64,000 nucleotides of DNA from Micromonospora zingiberis (GCF_004331455.1 NZ_SJJR01000024.1:1-64000); one strand, 5' to 3'. Shown: positions 41,616 through 49,955, counted from the first letter of the stretch. Translations and numbers: made by a program. Notes: generated by a model not told the origin, from the letters alone.

Positions 41616-43049
41616 ATGAACCTGCCATCTAACGTTGCGAATCCTGTTCTGGCGGTATTGATTAAAGGCTGCGGGTATCCCTCCCTCGCACAGCTCGCCA
41701 CCGCGATAAACAAACATGGCAGCCAGCGCTATGGTGTGGAAACTAAGTACGACCACACGAGCGTCAAACGCTGGCTCCAGGGCGGGCGTTGTGAACACAA
41801 GGACGTAGTGGCCGAGGTTCTTGCGGCGGCCTGGGCCGTGCCGATAGCCCCAGAGATCATCTGGCCGGGAGCGCGGGAAGGCTCCCGGCCTCTACCAGCG
41901 CATTTCCATCCTGGCGTTGCGGCTCGCACCCTGGAGGTACTGGCGACAGCCGTGGTGCGCGATATGTTGACCAGCCGCGACCTGCTTGCCGACTCCGTCG
42001 ACGTTGCGATTGGATCCGCGATTGTCGAACCTATCACCCGCTGGCTTCGGGCTGAGCCGGTTCGACTGGCGATTTCGGATCGACGGCGGCCGGGCCGCGT
42101 CAACCTGGCAGCCGTGGAGGAGGTCGAACGAGCCACGCGCCTTCTTGTTGCCACTGATGCGAGGCTCGGTGGCAGTGTCTGCCGCGAAGCCGCTATCGGT
42201 GAACTCAAGTACGCCGTGGATCTTCTGCGGACTGCCGACATTGACATCACGACCGGCAACCGCCTTCTATCGGCGATCGCAAAACTGGCCGGTGAGATCG
42301 GATGGATGAGTCACGACGCCGGCCTAGAGGGGCCTGCCCAGCAGTATTTCACGCTCGGACTACAGGCCGCACACGAGTCCACCGACCAGAGAGCCCCGTT
42401 CGTGGCCATCGGAATTCTCGCGGACATGGCGAGGCAGATGCGGAAGATCAACCAGCCGGAGTCTGGTCTACGCTTCATCGATCTCGGATTCGAGTACCTG
42501 CCAGAATATGCACGCGGGGGGCGGGTCGAGGCGATGCTCTGGAACCTTAAAGGACGTCTGCTATCCGTCATGGGACGCGCTCGCCGAAACGAAGTGGAGA
42601 GCGCAGTATGCCTCTCCTTTGAGATGTTCACACAGAGCAACGAGGTCGACTCACCGCCCTGGCAGCACGAAATTCTCAACTATATTGGAATCGCCGAGTT
42701 TCAGCGACACGCATCGGGCGCATACCTTGCACTCGCAGCGCAGGACGGGGGCGGCGATCGGTTCGCCGCAGAAGCTGAGAAGGCAGCATTGAAGGCCCTG
42801 GAAAGCTGGAGCCCCACGTTTCAAAGAGAAAAGGCATACAGCTTGATCGACCTTGCCCACGCTCGTTTTCTCCTCGACCGTCCTGACGAAGCCTGTGACG
42901 ATGGAGAGCAAGCCATTCGGGCCGCAGCCCACATCATCGGATCCACGCATACTTCAGCCCGCCTAAAAGAGCTGCACGTAATCAGTGATCCATTTAGCAG
43001 CGAACGACGGGTAAAGGAGTTTCAAGGCTTACTGCGGGCAGTTGACTAG
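41616..43049 (+). CDS. Large regulator with TPR-like repeats (NsdA-like)
   Basis: 477 aa. The N-terminal 75 residues look like a divergent DNA-binding domain (LAQLATAINKHGSQRYGV, YDHTSVKRWLQG). The remainder is alpha-helical with tetratricopeptide-like pairs. The layout recalls the NsdA-type developmental regulators of streptomycetes (recalled, not tested). A TATACT box at 41557-41562 lies 54 bp upstream of ATG 41616. GC is slightly lower than in neighbours. Confidence 0.65.
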   Translation: MNLPSNVANPVLAVLIKGCGYPSLAQLATAINKHGSQRYGVETKYDHTSVKRWLQGGRCEHKDVVAEVLAAAWAVPIAPEIIWPGAREGSRPLPAHFHPGVAARTLEVLATAVVRDMLTSRDLLADSVDVAIGSAIVEPITRWLRAEPVRLAISDRRRPGRVNLAAVEEVERATRLLVATDARLGGSVCREAAIGELKYAVDLLRTADIDITTGNRLLSAIAKLAGEIGWMSHDAGLEGPAQQYFTLGLQAAHESTDQRAPFVAIGILADMARQMRKINQPESGLRFIDLGFEYLPEYARGGRVEAMLWNLKGRLLSVMGRARRNEVESAVCLSFEMFTQSNEVDSPPWQHEILNYIGIAEFQRHASGAYLALAAQDGGGDRFAAEAEKAALKALESWSPTFQREKAYSLIDLAHARFLLDRPDEACDDGEQAIRAAAHIIGSTHTSARLKELHVISDPFSSERRVKEFQGLLRAVD

Positions 43050-43076
43050 CCTTCCCGGCGCGAGCCGCCAGGCCGC

Positions 43077-43316
43077 TCAACTCTGCGTGCGGGCCACGTA
43101 GACGCCCCGGCCTTGGTGGCCTTGCAGGATACCTCGTTCCTGTAGGCGGGCGAGGGCCTGGCGGACAGTCGGTGCGGAGCATTCGTACTGTTCGCCGAGC
43201 TGTGCGGTGGATGGCAGTTTGTCTCCGGGCTTGAGTTCGCCGCGTTCGATGGCGGCTTCGATGTCGCGCATGATGCGGCGGAAGACCGGCTCGGCGGGCT
43301 GCGATGGTGTCGGCAT
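43077..43316 (-). CDS. Small GntR-type DNA-binding protein
   Basis: 79 aa consisting only of the GntR winged helix (LKPGDKLPSTAQLGEQYECS, APTVRQALARLQERGIL), with no effector domain. ATG 43316 follows AAGGAGCCCCTC. It is divergent from the substrate-binding-protein gene, and two identical 11-bp boxes lie in the shared upstream region, so it probably controls the 43.6-47.9 kb locus. Confidence 0.85.
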   Translation of the reverse strand: MPTPSQPAEPVFRRIMRDIEAAIERGELKPGDKLPSTAQLGEQYECSAPTVRQALARLQERGILQGHQGRGVYVARTQS

Positions 43317-43391
43317 GAGGGGCTCCTTGCGTGGGTGGCCGTGGCACCACCTCTGACCTGCGTTGGCTAGCGAACATAGTAAGCCCAGTTG

Positions 43392-43402
43392 ACTTGTATT
43401 AC
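43392..43402. promoter_or_regulatory. Repeat box ACTTGTATTAC, copy 1
   Basis: This AT-rich 11-mer stands out in GC-rich sequence and recurs at 43557. It overlaps a TTGACT (-35-like, 43389-43394) upstream of the GntR gene. Probable GntR binding site. Confidence 0.55.
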
Positions 43403-43556
43403 TTTGCAACATAGGTTCTCGGTCGGGTCGAGGGCGCTCCCTGTCACAGGAGCGGAGGCGGAACCTCGGCCACCGCCTGCCCTTCCCGCGCCCACGGTTA
43501 CCCCCCGTCGCTTCGTGGGGAGGGCAGGCCACCAGGCATGTCCGCATCATCCCTCA

Positions 43557-43567
43557 ACTTGTATTAC
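43557..43567. promoter_or_regulatory. Repeat box ACTTGTATTAC, copy 2
   Basis: Identical to copy 1, 165 bp away. It continues as AAAGTAAGT, giving an imperfect dyad. It ends 19 bp before ATG 43587 of the substrate-binding protein, a position suited to repression. Confidence 0.55.
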
Positions 43568-43586
43568 AAAGTAAGTGAGGTTCGTT

Positions 43587-44606
43587 ATGGGACGCATGAT
43601 CAGCCGCCGGAGAGTGCTCGTCGGCGGGGCCGCTGCCCTGGCGGGAGCGGTGTCGGCCTGCGGTGGTACGCCCCGGGCGGGCGACTCGTCCACGGAGAAG
43701 GTGAAGGTGTTGACGGGGGCGGGTTTCCAGGGCCGGGAGGCGCCCCTGCTCGTGGCACGAGCGGAGGGGTGGTTCCGGGAGGAGGGGATCGATGTCGAGG
43801 TGCTGCCGGGTAAGGGCAGCGGGGAGAACCTGAAGCTGTTGGCCGCCGGTGAGGTCGACGTCGCGACGTTGGATGTCAGTGCGGCGATGATCGAGGCGAG
43901 CAAGCCCGACGGGATCCGTGACTTCCGGCTCACCACCGTTCTGCACCAGCGGAACCTGGCCTGCTTCGTGGCCCTGTCCTCCAGCGGTATCAAGGTGCCC
44001 CGCGACTTCGAGGGCAAACGGTTGTCCTACCTGCCGGGCGGGATCAACTACGTGCTGTTCCCGACGTACGCCCGCCTGGCGGGCTTCGACCCGTCCGGGG
44101 TGAAGTGGGTTGGGAACCCGGTGGCGCCGCAGCACGCGGCGTTGCTCGCTGCGCGGCAGGTCGACGCGATCAGTCAGTTCGTGCCGGCGGTGGAGTCGGT
44201 GAGGTCGGTGGCCAAGCAGGATCTCGTGGTGTTCCCGTTCACCGACTACATCGGTGATCTCCACGGGTCGGCGATGGCGGTGTCCACCACGACCGCGCAG
44301 CAGCGTGCCAATGTGGTACGCCGGTTCAACCGGGCCATGTTGCGCGGGTTGGACTACTGCATGCAGCAGCCCGAGGCGGCCGGCACGGTGTATGCCGGGC
44401 AGCCGGAGACGCAGGGCCAGCAGGCCGCACTCGCCACCGCCGAGCTGACCGCGTTGAAGGGCTACGTCACGCCGGTCACCGACGGGCGGGTAGGCCACTT
44501 CGACCTCGGCCGGGTGGCCCGCAACATCGCGATCCTGCACGCCGCCGGTGCCCTCGGCCGGGGACTGACGCCGGACGACATCATCGCCCCCGACCTCGCC
44601 GGCTGA
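43587..44606 (+). CDS. ABC transporter substrate-binding lipoprotein (NMT1/THI5-like)
   Basis: 339 aa. The N-terminus has a twin-arginine motif (SRRRVLVGG) and lipobox VSAC with Cys25, so it is likely exported folded by Tat and lipidated. The body fits the NMT1/THI5-like/SsuA family (LLVARAEGWFREEGIDVEV, GEVDVATLDVSAAM). The ligand is unknown; the family binds pyrimidine precursors, sulfonates and other small acids. ATG 43587 with GAGG upstream; ATG 43575 is an alternative. The permease gene follows after 15 bp, but no ATPase gene exists in the locus. Confidence 0.85.
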   Translation: MGRMISRRRVLVGGAAALAGAVSACGGTPRAGDSSTEKVKVLTGAGFQGREAPLLVARAEGWFREEGIDVEVLPGKGSGENLKLLAAGEVDVATLDVSAAMIEASKPDGIRDFRLTTVLHQRNLACFVALSSSGIKVPRDFEGKRLSYLPGGINYVLFPTYARLAGFDPSGVKWVGNPVAPQHAALLAARQVDAISQFVPAVESVRSVAKQDLVVFPFTDYIGDLHGSAMAVSTTTAQQRANVVRRFNRAMLRGLDYCMQQPEAAGTVYAGQPETQGQQAALATAELTALKGYVTPVTDGRVGHFDLGRVARNIAILHAAGALGRGLTPDDIIAPDLAG

Positions 44607-44621
44607 CCCAAGACCGAACCT

Positions 44622-45410
44622 GTGACAGACCTTCTAGCTTCGTTCGCCGGCCGTCTGAGGGCGGCCGTGGCGGGGGTTGTCGCGCCGCTGACGGGCATGG
44701 TCGGGCTGGTCGCCGCGTGGTGGGCGGCCGTCGAACTGCTGGACGTGGCCCCGTACGTGGTGCCGGCACCACCAGCGGTCGCCGCCGCGATCCGGGACCA
44801 GCCCGGCTACCTGCTGCACCACGCGGGCGTCACCCTCGCCACCGCGATGGCCGGCTACGGGCTGGCCATCGCCACCGCCGTGGCACTCGGAATCGTCCTC
44901 GCGATGTCCCGCCGCCTCGCCCAGGCGGTGACACCGACCCTGCTGATCCTCAGCACCATCCCGAAACCGGCCCTGGTACCGGTCCTGATCATCGCACTCG
45001 GGTTCGGCACCGGCCCGAAGGTCGTCCTGGTCTGGCTGATGTGTTTCCTGCCGATCGCGTTGGCGACCACCGCCGGGCTCACCGCCACCCCAACCGAACT
45101 GGTCGAGCTGGCCCGCTCCCTCACCGCCTCCCGCTGGCGGACCTTCGCCACGATTCGCCTACCGGCCGCGCTGCCACACCTGTTCTCCGGGCTGCGGATC
45201 GCGTTGCCACTGGCCCTGATCGGCGCCGTCGTGTCCGAGTTGTTCGGCGGGCTCGCCGGACTCGGCGTCGTCATCCAGAACGCCGGCACCCGCGCCGACC
45301 TCGCGTTCGCCGCCATCACCCTGCTCGCCGCGATGAGCACCGCCCTGTTCGGGCTACTCACCCTCACCACCCGCGCAGCCGCCCCGTGGGTCCGCGACAC
45401 CACCGCCTGA
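44622..45410 (+). CDS. ABC transporter permease (SsuC/TauC-like)
   Basis: 262 aa, about six membrane helices. The cytoplasmic coupling loop has the EAA-like motif (ELARSLTASRWRTFATIRLP). The start is GTG 44622. It pairs with the preceding substrate-binding protein. The ATP-binding subunit is missing here and must be supplied from elsewhere if the transporter works. The 3' end of this gene is found again as a truncated copy at 46769-46857. Confidence 0.88.
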   Translation: MTDLLASFAGRLRAAVAGVVAPLTGMVGLVAAWWAAVELLDVAPYVVPAPPAVAAAIRDQPGYLLHHAGVTLATAMAGYGLAIATAVALGIVLAMSRRLAQAVTPTLLILSTIPKPALVPVLIIALGFGTGPKVVLVWLMCFLPIALATTAGLTATPTELVELARSLTASRWRTFATIRLPAALPHLFSGLRIALPLALIGAVVSELFGGLAGLGVVIQNAGTRADLAFAAITLLAAMSTALFGLLTLTTRAAAPWVRDTTA

Positions 45411-45487
45411 CCCATCGCGGCCCGTCCGTGCCGAACCCTGTCACCGCCCTGCCGTCAACAACTCACCCATCCGAGCCGGAAGTCTTC

Positions 45488-45610
45488 GTGCTGACCCTCA
45501 TCATCACCTGCGCCGTTCTGCTGGCAGAGCACCACTCCTGGCTGTCCCAGGCCGCCATCGTCATCCGCTTCACGATCACGGTCCTGCTGAAACACCTGGG
45601 CGACCTGTGA
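45488..45610 (+). CDS. 40-aa peptide, copy 1
   Basis: GTG 45488 to TGA 45610, with GGAAG five bases upstream. The peptide has a hydrophobic N-terminal half (VLTLIITCAVLLA), a conserved EHHSWL turn and an amphipathic C-terminal half ending LKHLGDL. A paralogue of identical length lies at 47729 (32/40 identical). Its stop overlaps a possible upstream start of the protease gene (GTGA at 45607). It is too short for routine calling. It may be a small membrane peptide or a precursor processed by the adjacent CPBP protease (inference). Confidence 0.6.
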   Translation: MLTLIITCAVLLAEHHSWLSQAAIVIRFTITVLLKHLGDL

Positions 45611-45696
45611 ACCCTGGCCCGCCCGCCACTGCCAGGAGCCCGGACGCACTCGTGACGATCCCCGCTCAACCACCATCTACCGAGGAACACCACTCA

Positions 45697-46719
45697 ATGC
45701 CCATGCACATGCCGCCGGCCGGGACGCCCTACCACCGGCTCACCACGCGGATCCCCCGATGGCGGACGCTGCTGGCACTGGTTGCCGTGCTGATCGCCAC
45801 CCAGGTCGCGCCGATCCCCGCCATCCTGCTCAGCCGACGGCTGCTGCCCGAAGGGCTACCGATCCTCGGCGACTTCACCCCGTTGGCGCTGTCGCTTGTC
45901 GCGATCGCCTGCATCCTGCCGGTGACTCTGCTGATCATCCGGGTGGGCGAGGGCCGACGCTTCGGCACCCTGGCCAGCGTCACGGGCCGCCTGTCCCGGT
46001 GGTTGCTGGCCGTGTACGGCGGACTTGCGGCGATGTGTCTCGGGATGGTGGTGGTCATCGGCACCACCGTCATGATCGCCGTGGCCCTCACCACCACCAC
46101 CAGCCCACCGGAGCGGACAGGGACGCCGACGCTGGACGGCATCGGCGGGCGTCTGTCTGTGCTGCCGATCCTGCTGTGCCTCATCGTGGTCCAGGTCACG
46201 GCGGAGGAGGTCGTCGCCCGTGGCGTGATCCTTCAGGCTGTCGGCCGCCTCACCCGTTCACCCTGGCCTGCCATCGTCGTCCAGGCCGCCGTCTTCACTG
46301 CCCTGCACGGTGCCGGTGAGCTGTGGGGAACGGTGAGCGTGCTGGTGGTCGGTATCGCGCTCGGCTGGATCACGGTCCGCACCGGCGGTTTGGAAGCCGC
46401 TCTCGCCTTCCACATCGTCGTCAATGGTCTGGCGGGGTTCTCGGCCGTGGTCTTCGGCGCTACGAGCCCTACCGACAACGCCGTCGACGGGTCCTGGCCC
46501 CAAGCCCTTGTTATCGGCGGGGCCGCCACCGCCTATGTCCTGTTCGTCAACGTGCTGATCCGTCCATTGGAAATCACCACCACCGTCACGGACCCGCAGG
46601 TCACCGTGGCCTCACACTCGGCGGCGCCCTGCCACGACGAGCAGCACCACCTACCGACCAGTACCCCACACGTCATCAACGCCGACGCGCCGGCATCCCC
46701 AACCGGGGGGAAGCCATGA
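45697..46719 (+). CDS. CPBP-family intramembrane metalloprotease
   Basis: 340 aa, about eight membrane helices. All three CPBP (Abi/CAAX protease) motifs are intact: EEVVAR (EExxxR, near residue 172), FTALH (FxxxH) and HIVVN (HxxxN), the zinc-site residues of Rce1-like proteases. Relatives process peptides or give bacteriocin self-immunity. I chose ATG 45697 with GAGGA upstream; GTG 45607, coupled to the 40-aa peptide stop, is an alternative that adds 30 residues. Flanked by two copies of the peptide gene. Confidence 0.85.
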   Translation: MPMHMPPAGTPYHRLTTRIPRWRTLLALVAVLIATQVAPIPAILLSRRLLPEGLPILGDFTPLALSLVAIACILPVTLLIIRVGEGRRFGTLASVTGRLSRWLLAVYGGLAAMCLGMVVVIGTTVMIAVALTTTTSPPERTGTPTLDGIGGRLSVLPILLCLIVVQVTAEEVVARGVILQAVGRLTRSPWPAIVVQAAVFTALHGAGELWGTVSVLVVGIALGWITVRTGGLEAALAFHIVVNGLAGFSAVVFGATSPTDNAVDGSWPQALVIGGAATAYVLFVNVLIRPLEITTTVTDPQVTVASHSAAPCHDEQHHLPTSTPHVINADAPASPTGGKP

Positions 46720-46768
46720 CGAACGTCTGCGGTAGCCGGGTGTGAAGCCGCCTTCGCACATGATCTTG

Positions 46769-46857
46769 ATCCAGAACGCCGGCACCCGCGCTGATCTCGC
46801 TTCGCCGCCATCACCTGCCGCGCGGCGGCCCCGTGGGTCCGCGACACCACCGCCTGA
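46769..46857 (+). pseudogene. Truncated second copy of the permease 3' end
   Basis: This stretch matches the last codons of the permease (from ATCCAGAACGCCGGCACCCG near 45274 to the stop and beyond), with a one-base deletion and an internal deletion of roughly 60 bp. It ends at the same CGACACCACCGCCTGACCC. It is a decayed duplicate and shows that the peptide/permease region was duplicated in tandem. Confidence 0.85.
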
Positions 46858-46891
46858 CCCTTTGCCCCTACACACCCCCCAATGGAGCGTC

Positions 46892-47698
46892 ATGTCCACG
46901 TCCGGTTACCTCTTCCAGGACAGCCCAGCCGCCGACAGCAGTGGCGGCGCGGTGATGCTCGACGCGCTGGCCGGCACCTACGACCCGATCTCCCGACAGC
47001 GGATCCGCCACGTCGGCGTACGAGCCGACGCCCGCTGCCTGGTCATCGCCGTCGGCGCCAGCAGCATCGCCGCGACCCTCGCCGAAATGGCCCACAAAGG
47101 CGAGGTCACCGCGACGGATCTCGACCTGACCCCGTGCCGCCGGCACCCCCGCGTCAAGCTACTCCGCCACAACATCGTCACCGGCCCACTACCACCAGGC
47201 CCCTTCCACATCATCCACGTCCGTCTGCTCCTCGGGCACCTCCCGCCGGACGAGCGGGAGGCAACCCTCGACCGGCTCGTTGACGCGCTCGCACCCGAGG
47301 GCCTGCTGGTGGTGGAGGAGTTCGAGCCGACCTGGCAAACCTCCGTGCTGTCCGCCCCCGACCTCGACGAGGCTGACCGCCTCTTCGGCGCCTACCACCA
47401 GGCGTTCCAAGCCGCTCTCGCCGGGTCCGGTAACGACCCCCGCTGGGGACGCCGCGCCCACCACGCGCTGCGCAGCCGCGGACTGTCCGTCGACACCGAG
47501 GGCATCACCAGGACGTGGGCGGGTGGTAGCCCCGCCTGTCTGCTGCCGCACGCCACCGCCGGAGTCATCCGTGACCGGCTCATCGCCACCGGCATGCCCG
47601 GCCCCGACATCGACGCCTTCCGGCGGCTCTTGCTCGATCCCGACCTGATCGTCAAGAGCAACCTTGCGCTGTCCCACATCGGACGCCGCGCCGGCTGA
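46892..47698 (+). CDS. Class I SAM-dependent methyltransferase-like protein
   Basis: 268 aa. The layout is that of the class I methyltransferase fold: YDPISRQRIRHVGVRA, strand 1 RCLVIAVGASSIAATLA (a degenerate GxGxG: VGASS), acidic strand-2 end VTATDLDL, FHIIHVRLLLGHLPPDER and LLVVEEFEP. The weak SAM loop leaves activity uncertain. ATG 46892 with GGAG upstream; frame upstream runs through the permease remnant. The second 40-aa peptide gene follows after 30 bp. Possible peptide-modifying enzyme (inference). Confidence 0.75.
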   Translation: MSTSGYLFQDSPAADSSGGAVMLDALAGTYDPISRQRIRHVGVRADARCLVIAVGASSIAATLAEMAHKGEVTATDLDLTPCRRHPRVKLLRHNIVTGPLPPGPFHIIHVRLLLGHLPPDEREATLDRLVDALAPEGLLVVEEFEPTWQTSVLSAPDLDEADRLFGAYHQAFQAALAGSGNDPRWGRRAHHALRSRGLSVDTEGITRTWAGGSPACLLPHATAGVIRDRLIATGMPGPDIDAFRRLLLDPDLIVKSNLALSHIGRRAG

Positions 47699-47728
47699 CA
47701 ACCGCCACTGGATTCGGGCCGGAAGCTC

Positions 47729-47851
47729 GTGCTGATACTCGTCATCGCCTGCGCCGTCCTGCTGGCAGAACACCACTCCTGGCTGACCAAAGCCGCCAAC
47801 GTCATCCGCTTCACGATCCCGGTCGTGCTGAAACACCTGGGCGACCTGTAA
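47729..47851 (+). CDS. 40-aa peptide, copy 2
   Basis: GTG 47729 to TAA 47851, with GGAAG just upstream. The peptide starts VLILVIACAVLLAEHHSWL and ends LKHLGDL. It matches copy 1 without gaps, at 32 of 40 residues and about 90% of bases; the stop codons differ. Changes fall mostly at non-synonymous positions, so selection for protein sequence is not proven. A perfect 15-bp terminator follows 41 bp later, so it ends the operon. Confidence 0.55.
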   Translation: MLILVIACAVLLAEHHSWLTKAANVIRFTIPVVLKHLGDL

Positions 47852-47892
47852 CCCCCCACCGAACCTCCGATAGCTTGGCGGTAGTCACCACC

Positions 47893-47931
47893 GGCTCGCC
47901 CGCCCCTCCCAGAAGCAGGGGCGGGCGAGCC
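47893..47931 (+). terminator. Terminator hairpin, 15-bp perfect arms
   Basis: Arms 47893-47907 and 47917-47931 (GGCTCGCCCGCCCCT and its complement) with a 9-nt loop. It closes the peptide/methyltransferase transcript. Confidence 0.88.
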
Positions 47932-48125
47932 CGTGGCCTTGCTGCTGCGCCGTGCCTCGGGGCAGCGGGCACAAGAACGCAAAGGGTCGCGGTACGTAGT
48001 GGCGTACGGCCGCCGATCGGAGCCGTATAGTCGCCTACGACCCGTCAGGCGATCGGCTTGGCCCGGCTTCTTCGCTCCAACCGGCTCATGCGGCTTGCGG
48101 ACAACGGCGCCGTCGGCGTCAAGTT

Positions 48126-48788
48126 CTAGGAGCCGAATACGACCGCCACAAGCCAGCCCGCGATGAGTGCCGGCCCCAAAGGCATCGGGTCTGGGGCACG
48201 CCCGCGTCGCGTGGCGACGGCTAGAACGGCTTGCAGGCTTAGGCCAGCGATGAGGCCGATGCCTGCCGTCTGCCAGCTCAACCAGCCGAGGTTGAATGCG
48301 ATGGCGCCTGTCAGTAGGACATCACCGAGGCCGAGCTGACCTGGCAGGGCCAAGGCAAGGCCAAGCATGAGAGTCGTGGCGATGATCCCCGCGATCGCGG
48401 ATTGCACGAGTGGCCCGATGCCGCCGCCGGTTACCGTCGCCGCGATGAAGAACGCGGCGGACGAGCCCCAGAGCGCGCCGGTGAGGCAGTGAGGTAGCCG
48501 CCGGCAGCGCACATCGATGATACTCAGCGCTACTCCGACAACCGCGAAGATCCAGAAGGCCGGTAGGGTGACGCTCACGGGTAGCGCGGCCCCGATGATG
48601 GCAGCGACGCCGCCGGTTCCGGCGGCAGTGGTGATCACGGATCGTGGGTGGGTGGCAGCACCGCCAGCCCACCAGCGTTCGGGTAGGCGTACTCGGCCGG
48701 TGGGGGGCATGCTGTGGGCGAGGGCGGCCATCGGCGCGCCCGCGATCACGCCAGCGAGGCCCAGTCCTGTCGAGGCGACACCACTCAC
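48126..48788 (-). CDS. Prepilin peptidase-like membrane protein (A24)
   Basis: 220 aa, about seven membrane helices. The two aspartates of A24 aspartic peptidases are present: ALSIIDVRCRRLPH (first Asp) and GLGDVLL (GxGD motif). It lacks the N-terminal cytoplasmic methylase domain, as in TadV/CpaA-type enzymes. It would cleave the prepilins of the Tad locus on the opposite strand. The start GTG 48788 overlaps the upstream wHTH stop. Confidence 0.82.
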   Translation of the reverse strand: MSGVASTGLGLAGVIAGAPMAALAHSMPPTGRVRLPERWWAGGAATHPRSVITTAAGTGGVAAIIGAALPVSVTLPAFWIFAVVGVALSIIDVRCRRLPHCLTGALWGSSAAFFIAATVTGGGIGPLVQSAIAGIIATTLMLGLALALPGQLGLGDVLLTGAIAFNLGWLSWQTAGIGLIAGLSLQAVLAVATRRGRAPDPMPLGPALIAGWLVAVVFGS

Positions 48789-49093
48789 TGAGTTGGTGGC
48801 TGAGCCGTGCCGCTGGTCCGGTGTTGCCGGCTCCAGCGTCGGATCTGGGCGAGGAGGTCAACGAGTTCCTCGCCGCCGGTGGTCAGCCGGTAGTCGGCGC
48901 TGTCCGTGTCGTGGTGGTGCTTCACGAGGCCCTCGGCGCAGAGGTGGTTCAGGGTGTCGGTCAGCGTGCGGGCGTGCACGGTGAAGGGGCTGATCTGGGA
49001 CACCGTGTGGTGAAGTGTGGAGTAGCGCGTTGGTCCGTCGTGCAGGACTGTCAGGATCGCCACGGACAGCTTCCGTTTAGCGAGGAGGCTCAA
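48785..49093 (-). CDS. Winged-helix regulator, HxlR-like
   Basis: 102 aa. LLAKRKLSVAILTVLHDGPT, YSTLHHTV and HARTLTDTLNHLCAEGLVKH match the HxlR/PadR-type winged helix. The start is TTG 49093; an in-frame stop lies 39 bp further upstream (codon ending 49131) and the intervening codons include no ATG or GTG. Overlaps and precedes the prepilin peptidase gene, so it may regulate pilus processing. Confidence 0.75.
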   Translation of the reverse strand: MSLLAKRKLSVAILTVLHDGPTRYSTLHHTVSQISPFTVHARTLTDTLNHLCAEGLVKHHHDTDSADYRLTTGGEELVDLLAQIRRWSRQHRTSGTAQPPTQ

Positions 49094-49276
49094 GAGGTGT
49101 TCGAGTTCGTTCGTCAGCGCTACTCACCTCCCCCCGAACGCCGAGCGCGTGACACAACGTGAGCACAGTCTATGTTCTCACGCAAACCTCAAGCGACCGA
49201 TCTTTCACGCGCTGTTGATTCATAAGGGGGACCGGCTGCGGCGGCGGGCTCTGTTCGAGGTGCAAATCGCTACAAT

Positions 49277-49627
49277 TCAAGCCATTCCGGTCTTGGTGCT
49301 GTGGATGGTTGAGTGGTTCGCGGCCGGGGCACGTGAGGCCAACCACTGACGCAGCCGGAGCAGATGGCCGATGATCGCTTCACCTTTGGCGGTGAGGCGA
49401 AAGCGGGTCTCGCCGTGGGGTTCGTCATCTAGGGTGCCGCCGGACGGGATGGTCACGAAGCCCTCGGCGGCCAGTGCCCTCAGCAGTGTGGTCGGGCGCG
49501 GTGACGCGGCGGCGATCCGCGTGTAGCTGGCGGTGCCACCGCTGGTGTGCATGGCGAGCAGTACCTCGTACGCGCCGCGTCGCGCCAACAGGGTCAGGGT
49601 TTGCTCTGTGCGATCGTGGTCGCCCAT
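49277..49627 (-). CDS. Winged-helix regulator, second copy type
   Basis: 116 aa with the same domain type as the preceding regulator: LTLLARRGAYEVLLAMHTSG, LLRALAAEGFVTIP and FRLTAKGEAIIGHLLRLRQW. ATG 49627 (MGDHDRTEQ) is preferred; GTG 49654 adds nine residues. It lies 184 bp upstream of the HxlR-like gene in the same direction, divergent from the Tad operon. Confidence 0.72.
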   Translation of the reverse strand: MGDHDRTEQTLTLLARRGAYEVLLAMHTSGGTASYTRIAAASPRPTTLLRALAAEGFVTIPSGGTLDDEPHGETRFRLTAKGEAIIGHLLRLRQWLASRAPAANHSTIHSTKTGMA

Positions 49628-49764
49628 TTCTGGTTCCGCCTTTCTCGCGACCACAATTTTCCGGAAGCGTAACCGTGATCGACGCTAACTGATCTGTCGG
49701 GTAAGCGACTCTCACTGCTGAGGCGTTCGGGCCGCACTAGATCAGCGTTACCCGAACGCACGTA

Positions 49765-49797
49765 CCTTGACGCGCGTGCATTTCATGGCCGTCAAGG
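49765..49797. promoter_or_regulatory. Dyad in the Tad upstream region
   Basis: CCTTGACG at 49765-49772 and CGTCAAGG at 49790-49797 are inverted with a 17-nt spacer; a looser outer pair (CGTACCT / AGGTACG) surrounds them. A further CCTTGACGCG occurs near 49861. Candidate regulator site for the pilus operon or the divergent wHTH gene. Confidence 0.45.
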
Positions 49798-49955
49798 CGC
49801 GTGTCCGCAGGTACGCACGTAGACATCCCCGTGGGGTGAGGGTGTAAACACGACTGGTGACCTTGACGCGGCCGGTGCTGCGGGGCCGGCGTCGAGCCTC
49901 GCAGAGCCGGTTGGCCCAGCAAGGTCGTCCGTCGGGATCGGGGAGGTAATGACTG

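Noticed and set aside
46717..46746. Nine-codon ORF starting in the CPBP protease stop (ATGA)
   Set aside because: No conserved product and no ribosome binding site; too short to separate from chance.
47932..48125. Short plus-strand frame after the peptide locus terminator
   Set aside because: Arg/Ser-rich without start signal or domain, partly antisense to the prepilin peptidase gene.
49149..49349. 66-codon plus-strand frame between the two winged-helix genes
   Set aside because: Overlaps the end of the minus-strand wHTH gene and lacks a ribosome binding site.
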